Part shown: positions 1 through 11,660 of the stretch, piece after piece
Layout of the letters: each line of letters starts with the position of its first letter
How positions within the stretch are numbered: position 1 is the stretch's first letter
Assembly: GCF_026914185.1 (NCBI RefSeq)
Contig: NC_070574.1
Coordinates: 1,550,501-1,614,500, forward strand
DNA: 64,000 bases
Origin: Puccinia triticina
Taxonomy: Eukaryota; Basidiomycota; Pucciniomycetes; Pucciniales; Pucciniaceae
Direction of reading: 5' to 3'
Made by a program: the position numbers and the translations under genes
Notes under the pieces: model-generated
What the model saw: only the letters and a program-made list of their open reading frames with translations
What the model was told of the DNA's origin: nothing
The model's database searches: none

Positions 1-148
1 TGAATTACAATTTATCCTATCTCATCCCTTATTAGTTACATATGATGTGTGACTTGGAGTACCAATGTGTCAAGAAAGAATGCACAAAAAATCATTTGAT
101 GAGAACAGATTGTATCAAAATGGCTTGTTGTGTGGTGAATTGGGCCCT

Positions 149-1150
149 GCACTGCAAGAAAAACTCTAGAAGATGCAGCAAGCTTGAATCAAGCCTCAGC
201 TCAAGCTGGAGTCAAGCACCCAAATTCCATGCTGGTCTTGTTCAGCATCTCAATGCTTAACATGCTGTAGAGCTCATGCAGTAGGCTGAGACAAATGTTC
301 AACCTTGTAAATGAGCATCCCCCTGAGCACCCTTTTATTTTATTTTAGAAAACACTCCATGTGCCATTGAATTCAGCCAGAATAACATAAAAAGGGTATG
401 TACACATGAAAGGGATATGTACATATGAAAGGAATATGTACACATGAAAGGGGAATTTGAAAAGATGCATTAACACATAGAAGGGATATGTACACATGAT
501 GAAAGGGGGATGTATGCATGAAAGGGGTATGTATTCATGAAAGGGGTATGTATGCATGAAAGGGGTATGTGCAGTGAGGGGTATTTGCACATGAAAGGGA
601 TATGTAAACATCAAAGTGGTTTGTAAACCTGAATGATGAAAGGGTTGAAAAGGATGTAAGAAACTCAAAGGGGACATGTAAACATGAAAGGGTCATGAAA
701 GCATGATGAAAGGGGTATGTACACATTGTGAAAGGGATACACGCACATGAAAGGGATACAAGCACATGATAGGGATACACGCACATGAAAGGGATACACA
801 CATATGAAAGGGATACACGCACATGATAGGGGTATGTGCACATGTACACATTATGAAAGGGGTCAATACATACAAAAGGGATATATGCACATGAAAGGGG
901 TATGTGCACATGAAAGGGGTATGTGCACATGAAAGGGGAATTTTCACATGAAAGGAGAATTTGCACAGGTATCAACTCCGTATTTTGGAGCCTGTACTCA
1001 GTTTTTTGTACCTTAGACTCCCTCTTGCGTAAATTATGCAATGTGCATGGAAATTGAGTCAACCAGTGCTTGATTCTTGCATGAGGCACAGCTTGCCTTG
1101 AGCTCTTGCATCTCAACTGCAAGCAGTTTCTAGAGTTTTCGTTGCAGTGC
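149..1150. repeat. Imperfect inverted repeat enclosing a minisatellite
   Basis: The segment 149-236 and the reverse complement of 1046-1150 share ordered blocks: GCACTGCAA, GAAAACTCTAGAA, AGCTCAAG and TTCCATGC, with small indels between them. The blocks face each other across the 395-960 minisatellite. This could be the remains of a terminal-inverted-repeat element or of a foldback. No target-site duplication was identified. Bases 1-148, 961-1045 and 1151-1492 show no recognisable gene. Confidence 0.45.
395..960. repeat. 19-bp minisatellite, unit close to CATGAAAGGGGTATGTGCA
   Basis: About 25-30 degenerate copies of a 19-bp unit (ATGAAAGGG, then RTATGTRCAC) run head to tail. Variant blocks carry GGGATACACGCAC in place of GGGGTATGTGCAC. 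The open frames across it (proline/histidine/tyrosine-rich on the minus strand) are a by-product of the repeat and are not called as genes. Confidence 0.85.
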
Positions 1151-1492
1151 TGGGTATTACTATGGAGGCAGTTGGACCATGCCTTAGAAAACATAACAGA
1201 AGCGCAAAAATGTGCTGTAATTCCTCTTGTGCAGATGTACATCTAATTTTGCAGATTGGTTTTCAAGAAAGTTGTTGGCCAAAACAAATCATGCTGACCA
1301 GAGGATGCAGTGCAATGTGGCTTGCATGTGCCTTTGACACTTGGTGTTTCAGAAAAAACTTCAACAAAAACAACTTCAACAAAAACTCACAAAAGTGGAT
1401 GTGAGGGGCATAAAAACACTTGAAACTGTGCTCATGGATTTGGTTCACTTTATTTTGCTTCTTCCTATTATTGCACATTTCACCCCCAATTT

Positions 1493-1520
1493 GCAGCGGC
1501 AAAGCCGCCTTGGCCTCTGG
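1493..1520 (+). mobile_element. Helitron-like 3' terminus, copy 1
   Basis: The sequence has a short hairpin (GCGGC-AAA-GCCGC), then CTTGGCCT, then CTGG followed by T. A hairpin 8-12 nt upstream of a terminal CTRR inserted before T is the known layout of Helitron 3' ends. The same 28-bp block recurs at 5331-5358 with 26 of 28 bases identical. No Rep/helicase gene is visible, so this would be a non-autonomous or fragmentary copy. Confidence 0.4.
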
Positions 1521-2234
1521 TAATCCAAGTTTATTAAAGCCTCTGAATCACAAAACAAAACTTCAAGGTTTTCCCCTATAAATCTCCAAAAATCACAAAA
1601 AATTGCAGGGTTTCCCCTCTACAACTTCCAGCAAAAGACATGAAGGGTTTTCCCTCTACAAATGCCAAAATCAACAAAAAAAAAAAACACAATTTTACAA
1701 CAACCTGCAACCAGCCACTTAACATCAGCAAGCTGATGCACCGTGGCACACCGTCCATCCCTGTCTAGCAGGGTTAAAAAACGGTGAGAGGATGACCCTC
1801 AGCGCGCCGCATTTAAGGCATTATGCAAAGGGGGGCCAACAAGTTTGACCCCTCAAACTGCACAAGTGCAACAGCGGAGGGGGTGAGGACAAACTGCACA
1901 CTGGAAGTACAGTGGCAGAGGACGCCTGGGGGATTATCCAAACACAAGAGCACCCCCCCTTTTATACACCATCAACCAGCAGTGCCAAGCTTGCCTCAAG
2001 CCTTCCCCTTGAATCCTACTGCATGTATCCTTGACAAAAAATCCTCCGCCACGCCACCACTGTATTTGACCCGCAAGGCATTAGCTACATCTGTGTTGCA
2101 AGGGCTCTCGCACCAACGACTATTCTCCCTCTCTTGCCTGCGAAAGGGACAGAGGAGTGCGCAAACAAATGCTCAGCAATCCCAAGAGCCTGCTCCTTGC
2201 TTTGCTCTCAATTACCTCCTCTTCAACACCATTA
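1521..2234. other. No clear gene; possible upstream part of the LRR gene
   Basis: An open stretch at 1823-2311 has no recognisable domain and overlaps the start of the better-supported LRR reading frame in another frame. Lines of short A-rich and C-rich sequence fill 1521-1800. Nothing else is supported here. Confidence 0.3.
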
Positions 2235-3386
2235 ATGCCGTCAACTTCAAAGAGGCTGGCGGTCGAGGTGGACAATACCATGATCAGAGATACCCAAGAA
2301 GAAGAAGGTGATCCAGAAGAAAACAACAGTCGGTTTGGGATGGAGATGACGCAACCGGACCCCTTTGCTGCTCCATTCTCCACCCCACCTTGTCGAGGCG
2401 GGATCTTCTTTTCTCCCCCGAGGAGCTTGGACACGCTTACCGCCAAGCAAACCCAATCTGAAGACCTGACTCACACCATTCATTGTGTTTGACACAAGGA
2501 CAAGACTGAGACCATGCTGAGCGCGGACAGCCACCTTCGCTTCTTATCCGCCTTCTTGCGGGTGGTCAACCGCGGCAATATGTGTCTTGATCTTGAGTCA
2601 GTGTCTCCTTGCTTCTTCTTTTGCACGTCTCTATTTCCATCCGGGGTTATGATAGCTGACCTCGAGCGCGTTTGCCCAGCTCGGCCGGATCTGCTATTTC
2701 CAAGGCCTGCAGAATCTCAGTCTCCGCTCGAACCAGCTCACCAAACTGCCGTCCGAGATTGGCAATCTGCAGATCTTGAGGGTCCTCAAGCTGGCGTACA
2801 ACCGGCTTGAGTTCCTGCCCGCCTCAATCCTCCAACTTGTTGATTGCAAGCTGTTCCTGAACAGAAATCCCTGGCTCAAGCCCCCCTCTTGTTGCCACCT
2901 TCTTTGTCCCGAACATGATGATGACGGCGGACAACCGCCAGTTCCAATGGTTCTTGCAGTCCCGGGGCGTCTTTTACTTTGCCCTGCCCGCCAGGACGCT
3001 TGTCCCAGTCAACAATAAGTTGACGTCACCGCTGCCCAGCTTGCTCGAAACCTGTATCTGGAAGATGTGCATAATCAAGGATCTCAAGGGCAAAGAGGAG
3101 AGCCTGATTGGGGACAACGACGGCCTCCAACACCCACTTCTCCAGGCCGTCTTTTCCCACTCATGACTCCCACACCCCTCGCCATCAGGCTCCGGATCCG
3201 GCAGCGCTCCTGCCCGTACAGCTCCAGAAGATCCTCGCAGACCCGGGCGCATACTTCTATTGCTACGACTTGTGCATCTCCAGACTGGCCTTGAAGCCCG
3301 GCGCGCTTCCCCAGACCCGGCCCCATCCAAGACACGCTTTCCAGTTCATTGACCAACACGCCGGCCTTGTGCCCCTCAATGAGTGA
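2235..3386 (+). pseudogene. Broken leucine-rich-repeat protein gene
   Basis: From the ATG at 2235 (MPSTSKRLAVEVDN) an acidic N-terminal segment runs to 2492. After a gap that may hold an intron, 2655-2880 encodes about three LRR units (LQNLSLRSNQLTKLP, then LRVLKLAYNRLEFLP, then LFLNRNPWL), ending like the fungal LRR proteins that close with an NPWL cap. The reading frame then shifts by one base in a C-run near 2883 and continues as TFFVPNMMMTADN...PSLLETCIWKM. It shifts again near 3110 to a frame ending LVPLNE at 3386. PSLLE after the LRR block is typical of a fungal LRR family whose C-terminus carries a small cysteine motif, which is not visible here. Two frameshifts argue for a pseudogene. 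It lies between two Helitron-like 3' ends, so capture by a Helitron is possible but unproven. Confidence 0.55.
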
Positions 3387-3540
3387 ATTGTCTTGAACCG
3401 TGCTGCTACCCTTTTCCAGCAATCAAACCGCTTGCTTTATCTCTGCACCAGCCAATCTCAGCATTGGATGGCGCGAGCAACATAGCTGTTGAGGATATTT
3501 GTGGAGCTGAACATATTGCTGATCATTTTTAAGCCCGCTC

Positions 3541-4050
3541 ACACAGCCAAGGCTGAAACGCTGCGCTGCGCTACAAAAAAGCGGTCTTTTAGCGCAGCGC
3601 AGCGGGGAACCGCTGCGCAGTCAGCCCAAAAAGCGGTAGCGCAACGCCAGTCCCGCTGCCCTACCGCTGAAAATAGCGGGGTCCCGCTTTTTTCCCAACC
3701 CAAAAAGCGGTAGCGCAGCCGGCGGGGCCACTCCTTTCAGCACCGCGCAGCGGCCTCCCAAACAGCTGCACTTTGCGCTGCGCTGCACTTTTTCGGCTGG
3801 CAGCGGGGGAGCGCTACGCGGCCAGCTCAAAAAGCGGTAGCGCAGCAATGGTTCCGCTGCCCTCCCGCTGAAAGTAGCGGGTCCCTGCTTCTTGCCAGAC
3901 CCAAAAAGCGGTAGCGCAGCGGGCGGGGCCGCTACTTTCAGCGCAGTGCAGCGGCCACCAAAACCGCTGCGCTGCGCTTTTTGAAGCGCAGCGCTTTTTG
4001 AAGCGCAGCGCTTTTTGAAGCGCAGCGCTTTTTGAAGCGCAGCGCTTTCA
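3541..4050. repeat. GC-rich palindromic repeat cluster
   Basis: A segment of about 160 bp (3627-3787) is repeated at 3822-3979, period about 195 bp, sharing AAAAAGCGGTAGCGCA, CCGCTGCCCT and GCGGGGCC blocks. At 3975-4048 an 18-bp unit, CTTTTTGAAGCGCAGCG, repeats four times. AGCGCAGCGC and its reverse complement GCGCTGCGCT occur throughout, so the region can fold back on itself extensively. No coding potential is claimed. Confidence 0.7.
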
Positions 4051-4055
4051 CCCTT

Positions 4056-5330
4056 GACACAGCGCAAAACCACCAGGGCGGACTTAACCCACCTTCATTT
4101 TGCTTCATTCCTTTCCAAGCTTGATTTTTGGTGATTACAGCGCCTTTGGCATTGCTCTCAATGCTCTCATGAGCAGAAGAACCGCAAGTTGGGCCAATAT
4201 TGACAGTAAGTGGGATATCTGAGCATCTTATCCCAAGGAGTGTATACTGAATCAAGGCCCATCCCCTTGTCATAGAATCATATTGCAACCAACTAGGTAC
4301 TTCCCTCATCTCTGTCAGTGCAAAAACCATGAACTAATATGAAATAATCTTGCCTCACAAACAGCTGTTCTAGGCGGCCAACTTGGGAGCCTCAACAATG
4401 ACTTGAAATACGCCTTCGCTACAGTGGTTGGGAACACCGGTGACCGTATCAATAGCTTACTCAAAACCCTCACAACACTTGTGAGTCCAGAGCTTGGAAT
4501 TGAAAGGCCGGGCCAATTAATCTGAGAGCTTTGGATGTGACTTTTGCTCATTTCAAATTACAAGAAATTCACTTTTTCCAGCCAAGTTTGGATATTTTTA
4601 GTCAGTTTCTCCCTGAATTTTTCTGTATTGCTTAACTCCTGAGCCAAACCAATGAATCATCATGAGCAGATTTGAACTCAACAAAGCCCCTCTCTGCAGT
4701 GGGCATGTGATCTTCCCAAGCAAGCCCATGACAGCCCTTGGCAGGAGGTAATTGCGCTCTACAACACAGGTCTGTTACATTTACCCATGACTTTAACATA
4801 TCATAAAATCATATAAAATAAAATAGTCAGCTAATGGTAGACTTGAGGGATAAAAGAATACCCTTGCCAACAGCAGTTACAGGTTGGTTTCTTCAAACAC
4901 AGCCTGAAACACATTGTAAGGTATTGTGAAGTACTGTAGAATTGATGATTTTTTTTATCTTATAACAGGAGAAGAATTGAATTATAAGTGATATGCTGTA
5001 GGATTAGAAGGAAAATGACTGCTAAGATGTATGAACAATGTTTTACACACCCAAACAGTCCAAAACTCTCAGTAATTCTTCAATGTTGCATATTATTTGA
5101 GCTGTGAAACTAGGCAATGATTTTTTTTCACCAGAGAATGAAATTTAAGGGGCGGGCAGAGGGCTCATTGGGCAAATGACTGCCAACTGGATACATTTTT
5201 CCATAAAGAAGCAAGTAATATGGGGAAAGAAATTTCATCAATTGTGCTGATTCAGGAGGTATTATTGATTTTCCGATGGTTTCGCCAATTAGATACCGGT
5301 GCAGCAAGACAACCAGTTTTCTTAAGCTCT
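4056..5330. other. No gene recognised
   Basis: The stretch holds only short spurious open frames on both strands and no motif, LTR end or tandem repeat that I can support. It lies immediately left of the Helitron-like terminus at 5331. Confidence 0.4.
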
Positions 5331-5358
5331 GCAGCGGCACAGCCGCCTTGGCCTCTAG
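5331..5358 (+). mobile_element. Helitron-like 3' terminus, copy 2, at the edge of the satellite
   Basis: A hairpin GCGGC-ACA-GCCGC is followed by CTTGGCCT and a terminal CTAG at 5355-5358. The next base is T, and from there the sequence resumes the 174-bp satellite at the point where intact monomers read AATGGTATCAATATC. An insertion between A and T is what Helitrons do. The matching 5' end (TC after A) could be near 1524 or outside the window. The missing left part of the monomer was not found. Confidence 0.45.
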
Positions 5359-6596
5359 TTGTATCAATATCATGAAAGAATTTGCATTGCGGTTGAGATA
5401 CAGTGGCAGAAACACCAAAAGATACCCAATTAGGTGATATTTTGAGACCAATCAGACTATAGCAGCTCCTTTTGGGCATTTCCATACATGAAAGCTTTAC
5501 CAAAATAATCTTTTGAAATGGATGTATATTATGGTACCAATATCATGAAATAATCACCATTCCTGGTTGAGATATGGTGGCAGACACAAAAAGAAAAGCC
5601 CAATTTGGTGATATTTTGAGACTCATGAGACTGTGGCTGCCTCCTTTTAGGATTTTCATGGTCAAGAGCTGAACCAAATTGATCTCTCAACATGTCTTCT
5701 TATAATGGTATATATTTTAGCCCCGGTTCAGACACAGTGGCAGAAACACCATAAAATACCAATTAGGCAATATTTTGAGACTAATTAGACTATAGCAGCT
5801 CCTTTTTGGGATTTCAATCCATGAACTCTATACCAAAATATTCTTTGGACATGTATCAATATTCTGGTACCATTATCATGAAATGATCACCATTACTGGT
5901 TGAGATATGGTGGCAGAAACAGAAAGAAAAGCCCAATTTGGTGATATCTTGAGACCCATGAGAATGTAGCTGCCACATTTTGGGTTTTTCATGGGCAAGG
6001 GCTGACCCAAATCAATCTCTCAAAATCTGTTATCATAAAGGTATCAATATCACAAAATCATTCCCATTGCGGGTTGAGATACAGTGGCAGAAACACCAAA
6101 AAATACCCAATTAGGCAATTTTTTGAGATTAATCAGACTGTAGCAGCTCCTTTTGGACATTTCAATCCATGAACGCTATACAAAAATAATCTTTGGAAAT
6201 GGATGAATATTCTGGTACCAATATCATGAAATAATCACCATTCCCACTAGATATATAGTGGCAGAAACAGCAAGGTAACCCCATTTTGATGATATTTTGA
6301 GGCACATCGGACTGTAGCTGCCACATTTTGTGATTTTGATTGTCAAGAGCTGGCCCCAAGTAATCTCTCGGCATCTCCTATCATAATGGTATCAATATCA
6401 TGAAATCATTCCCATTGCGGGTTGAGATACAGTGGCAGAAACACCAAAAAAAAAACCAATTAGGCAATATTTCAAGGCTAATCAGACTATAGCAGCTCCT
6501 TTTGGGCATTTACATACATGAAAGCTATACCAAAATAATCTGTCAAAATGGATGAATATTCTGGTACCAATATCATGAAACAATCACCTTTCCCGG
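5359..6596. repeat. 174-bp dimeric satellite, left block
   Basis: The landmark ATCATG (or a one-base variant) recurs at 5369, 5542, 5875, 6049, 6223, 6397 and 6572, mostly 174 bp apart. Two monomer types alternate: one with ATCATTCCCATTGC before TTGAGATACAGTGGCAG, and one with AATCACCATTCCCGG before TTGAGATATGGTGGCAG. This gives a 348-bp higher-order unit. The block stops at 6596 in the middle of CCCGG|TTGAG, where an LTR is inserted, and resumes at 19464. Confidence 0.92.
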
Positions 6597-7022
6597 TGTG
6601 GTGGCCCATTTGGTTGACCGCTGGTCAGAAGCATTCTTGCTGCTGCTGCAAGCAAGATCAGCAAGTCTCAGATTCATTCTCACCCTTCAAGATTTTCAAG
6701 ATTCAAGACTTCACACCTCAAGACCCAAGATCCTCACTCATTCCTCAAGATCCTCAAAGTTTCATCTTATAGACCCTCAAGATTTCATCCTGAAGGCTTC
6801 AAGAATTCACTCCTCAAGACATCTCAATCTCAAGATTTCCCTCATTCCTTCTCATCCTCAAACTGCTCTCTCTTCAAGATCCTTTCCTCCCTCCCTTCTT
6901 TCTTCTTTTTCCTGGTTGTTGTTCTTTGTTTCCTTTCTCAGTTTTATTTTCTCCTGTCCTCCCCTGTTTGCTTGTTTATTTCTCCTCTTGCGCGCGTTGG
7001 TAGGGTTCAGAGTGGAGGGTTG

Positions 7023-7486
7023 GTTTTGTTTTGTGTTTTGTTTGTTTTGTTTGTTTTGTTTGTTTTGTTTGTTTTGTTTTGTTTTGTTTTGTTTTGTTTT
7101 GTTTTGTTTTGTTTTGTTTTGTTTTGTTTTGTTTTGTTTTGTTTTGTTTTGTTTTGTTTTGTTTTGTTTTGTTTTGTTTTGTTTTGTTTTGTTTTGTTTT
7201 GTTTTGTTTTGTTTTGTTTTGTTTTGTTTTGTTTTGTTTTGTTTTGTTTTGTTTTGTTTTGTTTTGTTTTGTTTTGTTTTGTTTTGTTTTGTTTTGTTTT
7301 GTTTTGTTTTGTTTTGTTTTGTTTTGTTTTGTTTTGTTTTGTTTTGTTTTGTTTTGTTTTGTTTTGTTTTGTTTTGTTTTGTTTTGTTTTGTTTTGTTTT
7401 GTTTTGTTTTGTTTTGTTTTGTTTTGTTTTGTTTTGTTTTGTTTTGTTTTGTTTTGTTTTGTTTTGTTTTGTTTTGTTTTGTTTTA
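7023..7486. repeat. (TTTTG)n microsatellite, about 82 perfect copies
   Basis: After a short TTTGTTTTG prelude, a pure TTTTG pentanucleotide repeat runs without interruption for about 410 bp. The long FVLFC and KQNKT open frames through it are artefacts. The related LTR at 59183-59973 has only a T-rich tract there, so the repeat expanded after the two LTRs separated. Confidence 0.97.
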
Positions 7487-7727
7487 TCTTTGCGGGCATC
7501 ATGACAGGTCCGCTAGATGTCACAAACCCCAGACTCTGAGTTCAGCCCAAACTCAGAGGATGGGGCGGCATGGGACTTGCTCTGATCCAAGAGAAATTCC
7601 ATCACCCTTTTCTGATCCGCTGGCAGTATCCCCAGCACTATTCTTGATCCTTTATCCCTGATCCTGATCCCTTATTTTCATCTGATCCTCAACAAACCAA
7701 CCACCGCCCACGGTATTCCATCCCCGT

Positions 7728-8542
7728 TGTGGTATACAAAATGGGAAAAATCAAAAGTTTTTCTCTCATTTGCGTAATTAGTCATAGAATGCCTCAAGGT
7801 ACAACCATATGGACCCCAGAAAAGGAATCTACGGCCAAAGTACCCCCTAGTCCCCACTGGAAGCGTAACCAGAGCCCCACTACACTGGAAGTTAGCCCTT
7901 TGAACAACCTGTAGCATCCCATCAAACCCCTGTCACACATCTCAAGTCACCTTTCCCTCACTATACACATACACACCCATATGTTCCCCGCTCCACTCTA
8001 GCTCCACTGCATATATTATTTTGTATTTGTTTGCCATCTACATTACATCATGTAGCACTGCCCCTGCGGGCTGTGCCCTGCAACCCCATTGTTCCCCGCC
8101 TCATTTATGCACCTCCTTGCATAAATTAAGCACAGCCTCACTCATGCACGCACCCCTTGCATAAATTGTACACAGCCACTCCTGTATTGGCACAGCCCCC
8201 CTGGAGCAAAAATCCCTCACATTTGTCTATATAAGGAGCTCTCTCTCCCCCCCCCCCCCCCCCGGAGTTTATTACTCATCAGTGATTCACTCACCACCTT
8301 GTACTCTTGACACTTACAACTTACAACTATACTCATAACAACCCTTATATATCAATAACAACTCTTTATACGGTTCATCAAACAAACTCATCTTGAGCAT
8401 CCACTCCTATCACCTTATTGAAACTTGCCAAGCGGAGCTTGGTGGGTCTTGTAGCTGGTAGTATAGAAGGGCAGAGCTTGCAACTCCTTCTTCCCCTTCT
8501 CCATTCAGCAAAAGGGTTTCACAACCTCTTTTGAGTCTTACA
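7728..8542 (+). repeat. Gypsy-1 5' LTR
   Basis: The LTR is 815 bp, TG...CA bounded. CTATATAAGG near 8220-8230 is a TATA-like promoter, followed by a C-run of about 16 and then the transcribed part. The end (CTTTTGAGTCTTACA) is shared with the LTRs at 52342-53227 and 57760-58661, which are more distant members of one LTR superfamily. Confidence 0.93.
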
Positions 8543-9135
8543 AGGGAGTCCCCAACGTGATAGGATAACTTGTTTGATCAACAGCGTATTACCAATTTCA
8601 ACGACTCAAAGTAACGTCAAAGGAAAACGACTTACAACGGCGAAAGGATCAAATTCATTGACAAAATCTACAAACTTGACGGCATATTCAGTTATTCTGT
8701 TGGACAACTAGCCAAATAATAGACACCATCTTACAAAAACAAATTACGAACCTCTGAAAGGAAACGTTACAACCACTCTGAGACGAGAATCTTGAAGAAG
8801 CAGCATAACTTATTAAACCAGGAGACAGGCAGAACGACCTTAGGAATCTGGATAAGTTAGGGGTCTGTTGAAGAGAACTCTGGAACTACTTGAGGTACAG
8901 CTTGATTTATTTTTGAGAAGACGGGAAAGAGACCCTACCTTCTTGATAAAATGGTGAACCGTTGAAAAGTACTTCCTATAGTGTTAAGTAAATTTTGATA
9001 TTTAAAGAAAGAAATCCCTCAATTTGCCCTGGTAAAGAAACCAGATACCAGATATTATTGTTTCTTTTTCAGAGCACAGTAAAACCAGTTATCAACAGAT
9101 GGTGATATTACAAAACTAGGAATCAACAAGACAAC
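8543..9135 (+). other. Gypsy-1 leader with degenerate primer-binding site
   Basis: Directly after the 5' LTR the sequence reads AGGGAGTCCCCAACGTGATA. CCCCAACGTGA fits a decayed tRNA primer-binding site of the type found in many Ty3/Gypsy elements, but the expected TGG at its start is absent. The rest is untranslated leader up to the gag ATG at 9136. Confidence 0.4.
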
Positions 9136-10743
9136 ATGAGTTTACCGTTCAGCGCACCAGATTTGAAAAATGGATTTTCTCCTCCATTGACCCCTTTTAG
9201 GAACAGACCTGCGGCTGGAACTTCAGCTTTGAATTGGAATACGGATACAACAAATCCACCTGCACCACCCAGAAAAGACAAAGGAAAGGGAATCGACCTT
9301 CAACTCAGAGACCAATATGAAGATGAATTGTCAGATTCAGATGAAAGCCCTCAAAACACTTACTTACCGCAACGTAACAATACTCCACATCAACCTATAT
9401 CCGGGTACGGAATCCACAACACGGAAAATATTCGAGAACCTATGTATCAACCTCAATTTCAACAACGACATCAACCAGTCCCACCCCAACTGTTTCAGCA
9501 TCCACAAGCTTTTTATCCGCAGTAATACCAACCACCAGCGGTCCAACAAGTCAAACCGGTCATTATTAAGGAACCTGGTCTCTTCTATGATGGCAACCAA
9601 TTCATGAAGTTCTTAAAACGTTTTGAAAGAACGGCCAATGCTTTCCAAGCAACGGATTACGATAAGGCACTTCAAATTGGACGATTTGTGCGGACGGAGG
9701 AACTCAAGAGCGAACTTGAGGAGATGGACGGATACGACGACTGCGACTGGAAAAAATTACGAAAAGAAATGGTCAAAACGTGGGGGGACTTAGATAATAC
9801 CATTATGTACACCACCAACGACCTAATCAAATTGACTAAACAACAAGCCAAGAGCGGGATTACAAACTACCGAGACTACAAATCTTACCTTGGAAAATTT
9901 ACCTTAATCCTCAAGTACCTTGTCAAGAATGATCATATTAGCAAGGAGGAGGACGCGGCCCTGTTATTCCTGAGTGCCTTTTCAAAAAAAAGTCAAAGAA
10001 GCATTAAACGAACCCTAGTCAACAAAGGGCAACTCCCGAAAGCCAAGGACGGAAGCAACAAGGCACCCAAATGGGAAGACCTTGTAGCAGCGGCAGAAAC
10101 CAAAATCCACATTGACGAAGGCTATTTTAACTTCTCAAGCTTTTCCGAATCAAACCAAATAATGCAGAAGTCTCTGGACACAAAGAAAGGCAATAGTCAA
10201 CGACAAGATTGAATGGTTGCGGAAGCTCCCACTGCAAAGGTGGTAGACAACAAAATGGATGAAGTTATGCAAGAGCTTGCTATACTGAAGCAACAACTAA
10301 AGAGTGTATTACCGGTCTTGTATAATTGATCCGGACCTTCTGACAAACCCAAATTTGCTCGTGGAAACACTCAACCAGCAAAACCGTTATACAAGAGCAA
10401 GACTTGCTTTTATTGCCTTCGGGATGGACATCTGACCTACAAATGCCCAGATTTAGCCAAGGACGAAAGTCAGGGTTTAGTTGCTCGCAGGGGGAAGGAC
10501 TATTACCTGCCAAACGGGCAACAGATACCTTGGGTATCCTCCCGACCTATACAATCAGTAGTTGCAACAGCTTCGGCAGATCCCCAAATGCAAGATGCAA
10601 TGAAGAATTTGGTGGAATCCAGACAAAATGGAAACACCGCAGCAGGAAGTACTCCAGTAATGCAAAGCTCAGCACAGACCATTGACTGGCAACCACCACA
10701 AATTGGGGCTGAGAACTATTTGAAAACTCACGCAATTACTTGA
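9136..10743 (+). pseudogene. Gypsy-1 Gag, interrupted by four stops
   Basis: Gag forms the retroelement capsid and binds its RNA. The frame opens at the ATG at 9136 (MSLPFSAPDLKNGF) and stays in one frame. It has a proline/glutamine-rich N-terminus, then a capsid-like region with FLKRFERTANAFQ (9604 on), and a zinc knuckle CFYCLRDGHLTYKCP (CX2CX4HX4C, about 10405-10450). In-frame stops occur at 9523 (TAA), 10210, 10327 and 10741 (all TGA preceded by T). The three TGA stops are most simply CGA arginine codons changed by C to T. The end of Gag is uncertain because the frame decays beyond 10743. Confidence 0.85.
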
Positions 10744-10843
10744 TCGGAAGCCCAGAAGGGTTGTCGTAACGTCAGGATTCAGGAACCAGACAAAGATGAT
10801 ACGGATGTTGATCAGGAAGATGAGATAGCCCACCTCACTCAAA

Positions 10844-11660
10844 ATGAAACTCCTAGAAGAGCGCCAGAGAAAGTTTGGAGTCAAGCCCACACTCCACCTG
10901 TTATCAAGAAGGATTCACCCAGAAGACGCCTTGCTACAAGACTTAGATCATGTGAAAATCCCAACAACATTTGCTCAACTCACGGCAATTTCACCGTCTT
11001 ACACGGAGCAGGTCATTGCTAAACTACAGGGACACCTCCAAGGCAAGAAAAACACAACTTACATGGCTACGGAAACTACCAAGGTTGCCGCAGCAATGGC
11101 CAATTCCCCACAGGAAGAAGATCCGTCAGACCCTTGCTACTACAGCTGCGCCTTAGGATACGTATCAACCAAAATTGGAGGAGCTAAGGGAGTTTATGGT
11201 TGATTCAGGATCCATGGTTAATGTCATGCCTCAGACAGTAGCGGATGACTTGGACCTAGAGATAGTATCAGTCAACATACCAATGAAAGGGGTTGGCGGA
11301 GCTAGGTGTGATATAACCGGTGTAGCCAAAAACTGTCCAGTAGGAATTGGACGATTTTCTGGGCCAGCTCATCTTTTTGTTTCGCCAAAAGCACAGGACT
11401 GTATTCTAGGACGACCTTTTTTGTTTGACTACAATTGCACTTTGGAGTATCACGAAACTGGTGAAACTCTCTCCTTCCAGGGAACCAAAGGCAGGAGAAT
11501 CTCTGTGCCTTTAGCCAGAACTGGACAAGGAAGAGGCTGGGACAACCGCAAGGACCTTAGTGCCAATGTAATAAGGCCATTTACTCAATCGACTCCTAAC
11601 CAGGTGGATAATGAAGAACATCAAATGTTTACAAAGAAATCTATTCAGCATTTTTTATGA
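10844..11660 (+). pseudogene. Gypsy-1 protease region
   Basis: One frame (10844-11203) encodes the linker. After a frameshift near 11175, the next frame has an aspartic protease active site, FMVDSGSMVNVMPQ, followed by the conserved ILGRPFLFDYNC near 11400. The catalytic DSG is intact. The two frameshifts separating Gag, this segment and the RT frame mean no continuous Gag-Pol can be made. Confidence 0.8.

Noticed and set aside
1823..2311. 162-codon open frame as a separate gene
   Set aside because: Low-complexity composition without motifs, and it overlaps the LRR gene's N-terminal frame in a different frame.
6858..7661. Long FVLFC and KQNKT open frames
   Set aside because: They are produced by the (TTTTG)n microsatellite in every frame and have no independent support.
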